Below are positions 1 to 8,408 of a DNA stretch of 10,816 nucleotides, piece by piece; within the stretch, counting starts at the first letter, position 1, and each line of letters opens with the position of its first letter. Below the pieces are notes generated by a model that had not been told where the DNA came from, searched no databases, and saw only the letters and a list, made by a program, of their open reading frames with translations. The stretch covers positions 1 to 10,816 of the forward strand of contig DOZU01000191.1 in the NCBI GenBank assembly GCA_003517845.1. The letters are read 5' to 3'. The position numbers were made by a program, and so were the translations under genes. The stretch is from Clostridiales bacterium (GTDB lineage: Bacteria; Bacillota; Sulfobacillia; UBA995).

Positions 1-252
1 CCCGAGTTGCTCCAGGCGATAAGTGGAGCCGCCGGGCAGGTGCCCGGCATCCTGCGGGTGAATTCTGTCCGCGCCCGACACGTTGGCCCTGAGGTACTGG
101 TGGATTTGCGGATCGGGGTGGATCCCGGGTTGACGGTGGCGGGAGGTCATACGATCGCTCACGCCGCCCGCCAGGCGGTGATGGAACGAGTGCCGGGAGT
201 GGTGGACGTGCTGGTCCATGTCGACCCGGAAGACGGAGCGGACGCCGGTTGA
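1..252 (+). CDS. Cation diffusion facilitator (CDF) metal-efflux transporter, C-terminal fragment
   Basis: Only the last 83 residues are in the window; the gene begins upstream of base 1 and ends at the TGA at 250-252. The fragment matches the cytoplasmic C-terminal domain of CDF (FieF/YiiP-type) transporters: a small alpha-beta fold that dimerises and binds metal. Visible hallmarks are the VPGILRVNSVRARHVG opening, the beta strand VLVDLRIGVDPGLTV, the helix starting GGHTIAHAA, and the closing VLVHVDPED. The histidines in RARH, GGHTIAH and LVHVDP sit where this domain usually carries them. Family members export Zn, Fe, Mn, Co or Cd against protons across the cytoplasmic membrane; which metal cannot be told, because the membrane-embedded site lies outside the window. 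The stop overlaps the start of addB, so the two are probably co-transcribed. The family call is fairly sure. Confidence 0.85.
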   Translation, partial: PELLQAISGAAGQVPGILRVNSVRARHVGPEVLVDLRIGVDPGLTVAGGHTIAHAARQAVMERVPGVVDVLVHVDPEDGADAG

Positions 253-3200
253 ATTGCCGGCTTCAGTTCATCCTCGGTCGGGCGGGTACCGGCAAGACCC
301 ATGCGTGCCGGGAGGCGATCCTGTCCGAGTTGCGGCGGGACCCCTGTGCCCATCCCTTGCTGCTCCTGGCCCCCGAGCAGTTCAGTTTCCAGATGGAACG
401 CGAACTCGCCTCCGCTCCGGACCTGCAGGGCTTCATCCGCCTACAGGTACTGGGTTTCCGGCGTCTTGCCGCCCGGGTGCTGGAGGAAGTCGGGGGGGCC
501 GCCCGGCCGCGCCTGACGGAAGTCGGCCGGCTGATGGCGATCAGGTCGCTCCTGCATCGCGAGCGGGCCGGGCTCGGGTTGTTCGCCCGAGCCGCCAGGC
601 GGCGAGGATTCGTCGAACAGCTTGCCGGCACCCTCGCCGAATTTCGGGCCTATGCGGTGAATGCCGATCGGCTCGAGACGGTGGCGCGGAGGCTGGCCGA
701 TCGGGGCGGACCCCCTGGCCTGGCGGCCAAGCTGGCGGACCTCATCTTCCTGGCGCGGGCCTATGAGGAGTACCTGGCCGACAAGTTCCTGGATCCGGAT
801 GAGTTGCTGAGCCTGGCTGCGCTCCGCTTGCCCCGGTCGCGGAATCTTCAGGGCGTAGAGGTGTGGGTGGACGGGTTTGCCGGGTTCACCCCCCAGGAGT
901 ACCTCATGATGGACGGGCTGTTCCCGGTGGCCCGGCGCATGCACGTCAGCTTGTGTCTCGATCCCGCCGAACTCGATGCCCCCCTCCAGGATGCTGACGT
1001 CTTCTTCCCCACCCGCGATACTCACCTGCGGCTGACCTCCCGGGCGCAGGCCGCAGGCGTCCCCCAGGACCGGCCGATGATGCTGGCGGGTGGTCCGCGA
1101 CGGTTCGCCGGTGGCGGGGAACTCGACTTCCTGGAACGGCACTACGCTCGGGACGCGAGGGCCGAGGCTTTCCCTCACCCTCCCCGGTCCATTCGCCTGG
1201 TCGAGGCCGCCGACCGGCATACGGAGGTGGAAGCGGCGGCCCGGGAGCTGATACGCCTGGCGCGGGACGAAGGTTACCGATGGCGCGACGCGGCCATCAT
1301 GGTCCGGGATGTGGCGTCGTACCGCGACCACTTGGCCCCGCTGGATGACCACAGCATCCCCTATTTCCTGGACGAACGGCGTCCGGCAACCCACCACCCG
1401 CTGGTGGAACTCGTCCGCTCGGCCGCCGAGGTGGTGGCCGCCGGCTGGAAAATGGCTCCGGTACTCCGCTACCTCAAGACCGATCTGCTCCCCCTCCCCC
1501 GTGACCAGGTCGACCGGCTGGAGAACCGTCTCCACGGGCTGACCACGGGAGGCGGTGGGTGGCCGGGTGCGGACTCCCTGCCGGAGGATAGGCGACGGCC
1601 GGCCCTGGGCGCCCTCGAGTCCCTGGTAGCGAGGACGGGCGGCAAGACGCTGTCCGCGGCCGAGTGGGCGGACCACTTTCGGACGCTCCTCGGGGAACTG
1701 GAGGTCCAGCGCCAGCTCGAAGCCTGGCAAGCTGAAGCTTTGGCAGCGGGATGGGTGGAGGGGGTTCAGGAAGGCGCCCAGATATGGACGTCGGTTGCCG
1801 GCGTCCTGGACGAACTCGCTTCGGGACTGGGAGACCAGCCCCTGGAGGCCGCAGCCTTGCCGGAGATCCTGGAGACGGGCCTGGCCGCGATCCGGCTGGG
1901 CATGGTGCCGCCGGCGCTCGACCAGGTGCTCGTCGGTCAGGTTGACCGGTCGCGGGTGCCCGATGTGCGAGTAGCTATGATACTGGGGTTGAATGACGGG
2001 GAATTCCCCCGCCCCGCCCCCGAGGATCCGATCTTCGACGACGACGAACGCGAGTTGCTCGAAGCCGAGGGGCTGGAACTCGCGCCCAACAGCCGCCGGC
2101 GAGCGCTGCGCGAGGGGTACCTCGGCTACATCGCCCTGACCCGTGCTTCTGAGCGGCTGTGGGTCAGCTGGTCCTGCCGGGCTGCCAGTGGCAAGCCCCT
2201 CGCTCCTTCCGAGCTGATAAACCGCGTGCGCGTCCTGTTCCCCCATTTGCGCCCGACTGAAGGCGAGCCCGAGGATTGGCTGGCCGGCGAGCGGGCGGCC
2301 CGGTCCGGGCTGGTCCGGGCGCTCCGCCGGGCCGACGCGGGCCACCCGCTCGAGCGCTTCTGGATTGAGCTGTATCACTGGTTCCGCGAGTGCGGAGGCG
2401 ATACCGATGAACTCGTCGCGGCATCCGAGGGGCGAAGGCCGGGCGCGGAGACTTCATCGTTGCCCCGCGAACTGGTAGCCGCGATCTATGGCGACCCCAT
2501 CCGGGCCAGCCTGTCTCAGCTCGAGCTGTTCGCCGCCTGCCCCCGGGCCCACTTCCTCAGGTACGGGCTGGGGCTGCGTGAGCGGAGCCGGCAGGAGCTG
2601 GAGCCGCAGGATATCGGCATCTGGCTTCACGCCGCCGTCAGCAGCCTGCTCGAGGCGCTGGACCGCCAGGGAGTGGACTGGGCGCCGGAGGCGAGCGCGG
2701 CCAGCGAGGAACTGGCAGCGGCCGTGATGCAGGCCACTGCTCGGGACTGGGAAGGGAGATCGCCTTACTCCCGGTTCACCGCTCGCCTGCTGGCGCGATC
2801 CTTCCGGCGGGTGGTGAGCATGCTTGCGTTGCATCGGCGGCGGAGCGCCTTCCGGCCCGTTGCCCGGGAACTCGCGTTCGGCGGGGGGCGCCCGCTGCCC
2901 GCGCTCGAGTGGCGCCTGGCGGGCGGCACGCGCCTGGAACTTGCGGGCCGGATCGACCAGGTGGACATCGCCCGGGGGACCGCCGGCACTTACCTGCGGG
3001 TGATTGACCACAAGTCGACGGTCCGCCGGCTCAGCCCCGCGGCCGTCGAGGCCGGCGTTGACCTGCAACTGCTGTGCTATCTCCTCGCGGTGCACGAGGG
3101 CGCCGAGCGACTGGCCCCCGGGGGGGAAGGAGCGACGGTGGCGGGCGCCTTCTACTCACCGCTGCTGGCCGGTCTCCTGCACCAGTCGCGTCCGCTTTCG

Positions 3201-3644
3201 CCCGCGGAAGCCGAAGCGGCGCGCCTGGCCGAGTTCCGCCTTACCGGGCTAGCGCTGGCGGAGCCGGAAGCCATCCGGCTGATGGATGCGGGCCAGGGAG
3301 AGTCGCCCCCCGGCTACCTGGTTCGGGTTCCGCTGCGCCGAGACGGGCTCCCGCGCAAGGGCGGCGCCGCCCTTGACCGCGAGAGCTGGCAGGGGTTACT
3401 CTCTGCCGTGCGCCATCGCGTCGGCGCGCTGGGTGAGCGGCTGGCGGCCGGAGAGGTCGCCCGGCGTCCGTTCCGCCTGCGCTCGGACACGGCCTGCCAG
3501 CGTTGTGACTATCGATCGGTATGCGGCTTTGACCGCCTGCTCGGCGACGCCCACCGCGCGGCCCGGCTGCGGGGGAGTTGGCTGGAGCTGGCCGAGGAGG
3601 GGATGACCGGTGGAATGGACGGCCGAGCAACGGGCCGTCATTGA
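249..3644 (+). CDS. addB: AddB, ATP-dependent helicase/deoxyribonuclease subunit B
   Basis: A 1131-residue protein, near the usual AddB length. In the AddAB enzyme it resects double-strand breaks, scans for Chi and cuts one strand. An intact Walker A (GRAGTGKT, residues 10-17) opens the protein. The AddB-typical VDGFAGFTPQEY lies near 207-218, LGLNDGEFPR near 579-588, and a motif-VI-like YIALTRASERL at 627-637. The C-terminal RecB-type nuclease keeps H794, D903 (GRIDQVD), D920 and K922 (IDHKS) and Q940 (LQLLCY). Four cysteines fit the 4Fe-4S cluster that staples this domain: C764 (FAACPR), then C1083, C1086 and C1092 in CxxCxxxxxC spacing. The TTG start at 249 is the first possible in-frame start, has GGAG at 235-238 ten bases upstream, and overlaps the TGA of the preceding CDF gene. 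The stop lies 35 bases inside addA. All key residues are present, so a working subunit is expected. Confidence 0.97.
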   Translation: MNCRLQFILGRAGTGKTHACREAILSELRRDPCAHPLLLLAPEQFSFQMERELASAPDLQGFIRLQVLGFRRLAARVLEEVGGAARPRLTEVGRLMAIRSLLHRERAGLGLFARAARRRGFVEQLAGTLAEFRAYAVNADRLETVARRLADRGGPPGLAAKLADLIFLARAYEEYLADKFLDPDELLSLAALRLPRSRNLQGVEVWVDGFAGFTPQEYLMMDGLFPVARRMHVSLCLDPAELDAPLQDADVFFPTRDTHLRLTSRAQAAGVPQDRPMMLAGGPRRFAGGGELDFLERHYARDARAEAFPHPPRSIRLVEAADRHTEVEAAARELIRLARDEGYRWRDAAIMVRDVASYRDHLAPLDDHSIPYFLDERRPATHHPLVELVRSAAEVVAAGWKMAPVLRYLKTDLLPLPRDQVDRLENRLHGLTTGGGGWPGADSLPEDRRRPALGALESLVARTGGKTLSAAEWADHFRTLLGELEVQRQLEAWQAEALAAGWVEGVQEGAQIWTSVAGVLDELASGLGDQPLEAAALPEILETGLAAIRLGMVPPALDQVLVGQVDRSRVPDVRVAMILGLNDGEFPRPAPEDPIFDDDERELLEAEGLELAPNSRRRALREGYLGYIALTRASERLWVSWSCRAASGKPLAPSELINRVRVLFPHLRPTEGEPEDWLAGERAARSGLVRALRRADAGHPLERFWIELYHWFRECGGDTDELVAASEGRRPGAETSSLPRELVAAIYGDPIRASLSQLELFAACPRAHFLRYGLGLRERSRQELEPQDIGIWLHAAVSSLLEALDRQGVDWAPEASAASEELAAAVMQATARDWEGRSPYSRFTARLLARSFRRVVSMLALHRRRSAFRPVARELAFGGGRPLPALEWRLAGGTRLELAGRIDQVDIARGTAGTYLRVIDHKSTVRRLSPAAVEAGVDLQLLCYLLAVHEGAERLAPGGEGATVAGAFYSPLLAGLLHQSRPLSPAEAEAARLAEFRLTGLALAEPEAIRLMDAGQGESPPGYLVRVPLRRDGLPRKGGAALDRESWQGLLSAVRHRVGALGERLAAGEVARRPFRLRSDTACQRCDYRSVCGFDRLLGDAHRAARLRGSWLELAEEGMTGGMDGRATGRH
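3595..3600 (+). promoter_or_regulatory. Ribosome binding site of addA
   Basis: A perfect AGGAGG lies inside the end of addB, nine bases before the GTG at 3610. It fixes the addA start, and shows that addA can load its own ribosomes even though it overlaps addB. Confidence 0.8.
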
Positions 3645-6600
3645 GGCGTCCGGATCGAGCCTCCTGGTATCCGCGGGAGCAGGGACGGGCAAGACCGCCG
3701 TGCTGGTCGAGCGGGTGCTCCAGAGCCTCGCCGCCGGTTCGCGCCCGGTGGGGGTTGACCGCCTGCTGATCGTGACCTTCACCGAGGCGGCCGCCCGGGA
3801 GTTGCGGGTGCGAATTCGAGAGACGCTCGCGGGACTCGCCGCGGTCCGACCGGCATTGTGGCGGGAAGCGATCATGGTGGATCAGGCGTGGATTTCCACC
3901 TTACATGCTCTCTGCCTGCGGCTGCTCCGCAAGTACTTCTACTTGACCGACCTCGACCCGGCTTTCCGGGTGTCCGGCGAGGAGGAGGCGCTCGCCCTTC
4001 GCCGGGAAACGCTGGCCGGATTGCTCGAAGATCGCTATCGCGAAGGGGCGTCCGATTTCCTGGACCTCGCCGAGAGTTTCGCCGGGCCCCGGGGCGATGA
4101 ACCCTTGCGCCGGGCACTGCTGGAGTTGCATGCTTTCGCGGTGAGCCAGGCCGATCCGGAAGACTGGCTCGAGCGGGCGGCCGATGCCTTCCGGCTCCCT
4201 GCCGATCTCACGCTGAACCACCTCCCGTGGGCGGCGGCGGCCGTCCAGATCTTCCGGATCGACCTGGACCGGGCGGCCGACTTGCTGGAGGGCGCGGCCC
4301 GTCTGGCAGCCAGGCCGCGCGGGCCCGCAGCCTGGGGCGAGACCTTGCTCAGCGATGCGGCGAAGGCGCGGGACATGGTCACCGCGCTGGGCAGGGGATG
4401 GACCGCGGCCGCAGCCCTGACCGCCGGCCTGCAGCATGGCCGAATGCCGGCCCATCGGGGCGAGGTCCATGCGGCGATCAAGGACCGGGTCTCGACCATG
4501 CGCCGGGAAGCGAGGACGCTGGTTGAAGGGGCCAAGGGGTGGCTGGAGCGCCCGCCCGGTGACTTGTTGGCGGAACTCCGGAGCCTGGCCCCGCGGATGA
4601 CGCTCCTGGTCGGGCTGGTGATGGAGCTGGACCGCGCCTATGCCCGGGCCAAGGCGTCCCGGTTGATGCTGGACTACAGCGATCTGGAGCGCCATTGCCT
4701 CAGCCTCCTGCAGGGCGGTGCCGGGGTCGCCGCTCGGCTGCGCGAGCGGTTCGAGGAAGTTCTCGTGGATGAGTTTCAGGACATCAACCCCCTGCAGGAG
4801 CGCCTGATCGAGCACCTGTCCCGGAGCGGCGACGACCCGTCCCCCAATCTGTTCCTGGTGGGCGACGTAAAGCAGAGCATCTACCGTTTCCGCATGGCCG
4901 AGCCGGCCCTGTTTCTCGCCCGCTACTACGACTATCCTCGGCGCCCGGGATGCCGCCGCCTCCACCTGTCCACCAACTTCCGCAGCCGCCCCGCCATCAT
5001 CCATGCCGTCAATTTCTTGTTCCGTCAGCTCCTCACCGAAGGGGTGGCGGAGTTGGCCTATAGTCCCGAGGTGGAACTGGTGCCCTCCCGCCCGCCGGTG
5101 ATGGCGGCGGAGGAAGTGGAGGTGCACCTTCTGGAACGCGCGGGGACCCGGAGCGCGCCCGAGGATGAGGGAGCGCGGGAAGATGACGATGCGGGACAGG
5201 AGTCGGAGGAGCCGGGAGAAGCGATCGAGGATGAAGCACGGATCATCGCCGACCGCATCCGTGCCCTGCTCCACCGGGATCCCCCCGGACTCATGGTGCC
5301 CGATCCCGTCACCCGGGAACTCCGGCGCCCCGAATACCGGGATATGACCGTGCTGTTGCGCGCAACCCGCGGCCAGGCCAACCAGCTCCTGGACGTGCTC
5401 CGGCTCCAGGGGGTCCCGGCGTGGGGCGAACTGGCGACCGGGTATGGAGACGCGGTCGAGGTCAAGGTGATGTTGTCCCTGCTCCGTTTGATCGACAATC
5501 CCCTGCAGGACTTGCCCCTGGCCGGCGTGCTGCTGTCGCCGGTGGTGGGGATGAGCCCCGCCGAGTTGGCCGCCCTTCGTATGGGCTCGACGGCCGACCT
5601 CGGGGAAGCGTTCCTCGCCAGCGGGGACCCGCGGATTGGCGAGTTCCGGAACAGGCTCGATCGCTGGCGAACCATCGCCCGGCGGCGTCCCGTGGGCGAC
5701 CTGATCGCCGCCATCTACCGGGAGACCGGCTATTACGATCGCGTGGGTGCCATGCCGGCGGGGGCGCAACGCCAGGCCAACCTGAAGTCCCTGCAGGATC
5801 GGGCGCGCGCCTTCGATCAAGGCGCTTCCCGCAGCCTGGTGGGATTCCTCCGGTTGCTGGAAGGCATCGCGGAGGCCGGAGTCGATCTGGGCGAGGCCGG
5901 CGCGCTCGAAGGCGATGAGGACGCCGTTCGGGTCATGAGCGTTCATGGGGCCAAGGGCCTGGAGTTCCCCGTGGTATTCCTGGCCGGACTCGGTCGCCGG
6001 TTGCACGCGAGGGCAGCCGATCCTCATCTCGCCTATCACCGGCGAATGGGTCTCGGCCCTGCGGTGGTCGACCAGGGCCTGGGGGTCATGTATCCGAGTC
6101 TGGCCCAGCAGGCGGTCATGGGCCGCCTCCGCCTCGAGGATCTCGCCGAGGAACTCCGGATCCTGTACGTGGCCATGACCCGGGCGCGGGAGCGCCTGTT
6201 CCTGATCGGCACCGTGCGCGATCGCGAGCGGAGTCTGGCGCGCTGGACCGCGGCAGTGACGGGACACCGGGAGGTGCCCTTGCCGGATGCCTTGCTGGCC
6301 GGGGCCGGGACGGCCCTTGATTGGCTTGGACCGGCTCTGGCCCGCCATCCCAGCCTCGGCCTGCTGCCGGCCGAGGACTGCTTGCCGCCGACGGAACCTT
6401 CCCGCTTCCGGTTGATCTCCCCGCCGGCACCGCCGTCGGGGGGTGAAGCGCCCCTCCCCGCCAGGAAGGCTGTCGTCCCCGCGACCGTTCGACCTGACCC
6501 AGCTCTGCAAGCGCGGTTTAGCAATGCTTTGAACTGGCGTTATCCCCGGGAAAGTCTCGCTCACCACGCCGCCAAACGGTCGGTGAGTGAGCTGAAGGGC

Positions 6601-7203
6601 CGCGGCTGGGAAGGAGAGGAAGAGGAGTTCGGCGCCGCCACCGCGGCCACCGCCGCCCCCATCGGAGCCGGCGGGATGGAGGCAGGGACGGCCACGCACC
6701 TGGTACTGCGCCACCTCGATCTTTCCGCGCTCCTGGATGGGCCAGGGATCCGGCGGCAGATGGAGGACATGCTCCGGCGCGAGCTGATCGCGCGCCGCCA
6801 GGTCCGGATGGTGGACGTGGAGGCGATTGCCCGCTTCTTCGCCGGCCCCCTGGGGCGGCGGGTGCTCAGCGATCCGACCCGCGCCCGCCGGGAGGTGCCG
6901 TTCACCCTGGCCTTGCCGGCCGCCGAGGTCTATCCGGACATGCCCGAGGCGCAAGCGGCGGGTGAACGGGTGCTGGTGCAGGGCATCATCGATCTGATCC
7001 TCGAAGAACCCCATGGCCTGGTGATCCTGGACTTCAAGACCGGCCGGGTAGTCCCGGGGACGGAGCCGGCGGTGGCCAACCGTCATTCCTTCCAGGTTCG
7101 GCTGTACGCGCGAGCTGCCGCCGCCTTGCTTGGACAGCCGGTCAGCAGCGCTTTCCTCCACTTCCTCGCCGCCGGCCTGACGGTCGAGGTGCCGCCGGCC
7201 TGA
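3610..7203 (+). CDS. addA: AddA, ATP-dependent helicase/nuclease subunit A
   Basis: A 1197-residue UvrD/Rep-type (superfamily 1A) helicase with a C-terminal RecB-type nuclease, the motor of AddAB. Helicase motifs appear in order: Q-motif WTAEQ (3-7), Walker A AGAGTGKT (22-29), Ia VTFTEAAA (55-62), II VDEFQD (386-391), III GDVKQSIYRFR (418-428), IV NFRSR (456-460), V VHGAKGLEF (778-786) and VI YVAMTRARERL (853-862). An acidic stretch at about 518-541 and a Pro-rich linker near 940-970 separate domains. The nuclease keeps H1030, D1128 (QGIIDLI), D1141 and K1143 (LDFKTG), and Q1162 with Y1166 (QVRLY). It ends in the normal place for the family. The GTG start follows a perfect Shine-Dalgarno and gives the expected MEWTAEQ opening. 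It overlaps addB by 35 bases, fitting equal production of the two partners. Nothing is broken or missing. Confidence 0.98.
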   Translation: MEWTAEQRAVIEASGSSLLVSAGAGTGKTAVLVERVLQSLAAGSRPVGVDRLLIVTFTEAAARELRVRIRETLAGLAAVRPALWREAIMVDQAWISTLHALCLRLLRKYFYLTDLDPAFRVSGEEEALALRRETLAGLLEDRYREGASDFLDLAESFAGPRGDEPLRRALLELHAFAVSQADPEDWLERAADAFRLPADLTLNHLPWAAAAVQIFRIDLDRAADLLEGAARLAARPRGPAAWGETLLSDAAKARDMVTALGRGWTAAAALTAGLQHGRMPAHRGEVHAAIKDRVSTMRREARTLVEGAKGWLERPPGDLLAELRSLAPRMTLLVGLVMELDRAYARAKASRLMLDYSDLERHCLSLLQGGAGVAARLRERFEEVLVDEFQDINPLQERLIEHLSRSGDDPSPNLFLVGDVKQSIYRFRMAEPALFLARYYDYPRRPGCRRLHLSTNFRSRPAIIHAVNFLFRQLLTEGVAELAYSPEVELVPSRPPVMAAEEVEVHLLERAGTRSAPEDEGAREDDDAGQESEEPGEAIEDEARIIADRIRALLHRDPPGLMVPDPVTRELRRPEYRDMTVLLRATRGQANQLLDVLRLQGVPAWGELATGYGDAVEVKVMLSLLRLIDNPLQDLPLAGVLLSPVVGMSPAELAALRMGSTADLGEAFLASGDPRIGEFRNRLDRWRTIARRRPVGDLIAAIYRETGYYDRVGAMPAGAQRQANLKSLQDRARAFDQGASRSLVGFLRLLEGIAEAGVDLGEAGALEGDEDAVRVMSVHGAKGLEFPVVFLAGLGRRLHARAADPHLAYHRRMGLGPAVVDQGLGVMYPSLAQQAVMGRLRLEDLAEELRILYVAMTRARERLFLIGTVRDRERSLARWTAAVTGHREVPLPDALLAGAGTALDWLGPALARHPSLGLLPAEDCLPPTEPSRFRLISPPAPPSGGEAPLPARKAVVPATVRPDPALQARFSNALNWRYPRESLAHHAAKRSVSELKGRGWEGEEEEFGAATAATAAPIGAGGMEAGTATHLVLRHLDLSALLDGPGIRRQMEDMLRRELIARRQVRMVDVEAIARFFAGPLGRRVLSDPTRARREVPFTLALPAAEVYPDMPEAQAAGERVLVQGIIDLILEEPHGLVILDFKTGRVVPGTEPAVANRHSFQVRLYARAAAALLGQPVSSAFLHFLAAGLTVEVPPA

Positions 7204-7228
7204 GTAGCGGTGACCCTCAGGCCCGGCG
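7193..7228. terminator. Candidate bidirectional terminator hairpin between converging genes
   Basis: Bases 7193-7204 (CGCCGGCCTGAG) pair with 7216-7228 in a 12-base-pair stem with one bulged base and an 11-base loop (7205-7215). The stop codons of addA (7201-7203) and of the opposing YibE/F gene (7217-7219) both fall in the stem. Neither side has a run of T, so classical intrinsic termination is not shown; GC-rich hairpins of this sort can still slow or stop polymerase, or protect 3' ends. A perfect 12-base palindrome (7229-7240) follows directly. The pairing is seen; the function is inferred. Confidence 0.45.
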
Positions 7229-8389
7229 AGGGGCGCCCCTGGTTCGCGCCACCCTGCGCCTCACCGCGGGGGAAAAGACCACGCTGGCCAGGGCGGCGGT
7301 GATGGGGACGCACAGCACAACGCCGATGCTCCCCGCCAGGGCGCGCACTACCTCCGTGGCGATGAGGTCGAGGTTCAGCACCTTGATCAGGCTGGCATCG
7401 TGTACCATCAAGAGCAGCAGCAAGGGCAGGGCGCCGCCGGTATAAGCCAGGATGAGGGTGTTGGCCATGGTGCCCATCACATCCCGGCCCACGTTCATAC
7501 CCGAACGGAACAGGGCCAGGGGACTGAGCGCGGGGTTGGCCCGGCGGATTTCCTCGACGGCCGAGGCGATGGACATCGCCACGTCCATGATGGCCCCCAG
7601 CGCCCCCAAGATCATGCCTGAGAACAGGAGGCCGCGGAAGTCGAGCTGCAGGTCATCGACGAAGTACAGGAACTGGGCTTCCTGGGCGCTCATGCCCATC
7701 AATTGGGCCAGGTTGCCGCCGTACATGGCCAGTACTCCCGCCACCGCCAACCCCCCGGTCGTCCCCAGCGTGGCAGCCAGCGCCTTCCGGTTGGGCCCTG
7801 CCACCATCACCATGGTGGCCAGGGTGATCAGCGCGCATAGCACGACGGTGGTGGCGACGGGGGGAGAACCCGCCAGGAGCCGCGGCAGTAGCAGGAAGAA
7901 TACGGCCAGGATGGTGAGGGCCAGGGCGAGCAGGGTTTTGAGCCCCTTCCGCCCCCCCATCGCCACCAGACTCACGGCGAACAACCCCATCAGCCCATAG
8001 AGATACGTGTCCCGGGCGAAGTCCTCGATGAAGACCGCGGGTCCCTCCACGTCTCCTTCCTCGATGCTGACCAGCACGGTGTCGCCGGGACTGAGCACCA
8101 GGTCATAGCCGGGTTGTCCGGAGAGATAGTTGTGGACGGTGAAGGTCTCATCCCGGTAGCGGCCACCCAGGATACGCAAGGTCACCGTCTGCCGGCGCAT
8201 CGGCAGTCCCCAGGCGCCCTCCTGGACTTCCTCGTCATCCACCACCTCCAGCACCCGGGCCCGGGTGCGGATCGACGGCTCAAGCGGCGGTTCAAAAGCC
8301 TCGGCCGGTCCGGCGGGCGAGAGACCCAGAAGGAGCCCGCCGACGAGCGCGGCCAACATGAAGCTAATCCAGCCCCGGCGTCCGCTCAA
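7217..8389 (-). CDS. YibE/F-family multi-pass membrane protein
   Basis: A 390-residue protein of the YibE/F family, whose biochemical function is not established. It opens with a signal-like segment (arginines at 4-5, hydrophobic core about 8-23, possible cleavage after AEA at 29-31). An extracytoplasmic beta-rich domain spans about 32-127, followed by roughly eight membrane segments from residue 129 on. Family hallmarks are GAIMDVAMSIASAVEEI around D269 and GRDVMGTMANTLILAYTGG with D303 and N310; acidic and polar residues inside membrane segments suggest transport of some solute. I chose the TTG at 8389 rather than the GTG at 8398, because that GTG is part of the Shine-Dalgarno AGGAGGTG (8403-8396), which sits six bases before the TTG. 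It starts about 20 bases after the upstream permease gene and is surely co-transcribed with it. It ends 13 bases from addA, facing it. Confidence 0.85.
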   Translation of the reverse strand: MSGRRGWISFMLAALVGGLLLGLSPAGPAEAFEPPLEPSIRTRARVLEVVDDEEVQEGAWGLPMRRQTVTLRILGGRYRDETFTVHNYLSGQPGYDLVLSPGDTVLVSIEEGDVEGPAVFIEDFARDTYLYGLMGLFAVSLVAMGGRKGLKTLLALALTILAVFFLLLPRLLAGSPPVATTVVLCALITLATMVMVAGPNRKALAATLGTTGGLAVAGVLAMYGGNLAQLMGMSAQEAQFLYFVDDLQLDFRGLLFSGMILGALGAIMDVAMSIASAVEEIRRANPALSPLALFRSGMNVGRDVMGTMANTLILAYTGGALPLLLLLMVHDASLIKVLNLDLIATEVVRALAGSIGVVLCVPITAALASVVFSPAVRRRVARTRGAPRRA

Positions 8390-8395
8390 GCTCGA

Positions 8396-8403
8396 CACCT
8401 CCT
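8396..8403 (-). promoter_or_regulatory. Ribosome binding site of the YibE/F gene
   Basis: Read on the minus strand, 8403-8396 is AGGAGGTG, a near-perfect complement to the 16S rRNA tail. It lies between the permease stop (8409-8411) and the TTG at 8389, with six bases of spacing. It decides the start, since the upstream GTG at 8398-8396 lies within it. Confidence 0.7.
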
Positions 8404-8408
8404 AGCGG

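Noticed and set aside
441..2378. A 645-codon open frame antisense to addB
   Set aside because: Same cause: register with addB and avoidance of TTA, CTA and TCA codons. No start signal or recognisable motif.
3901..7161. A 1086-codon open frame antisense to addA
   Set aside because: It is in exact codon register with addA, so its stops would need TTA, CTA or TCA codons in addA, which a GC-rich genome avoids. Its composition (Gly, Arg, Gln, His, Pro) is that of a shadow frame and no domain is recognisable.
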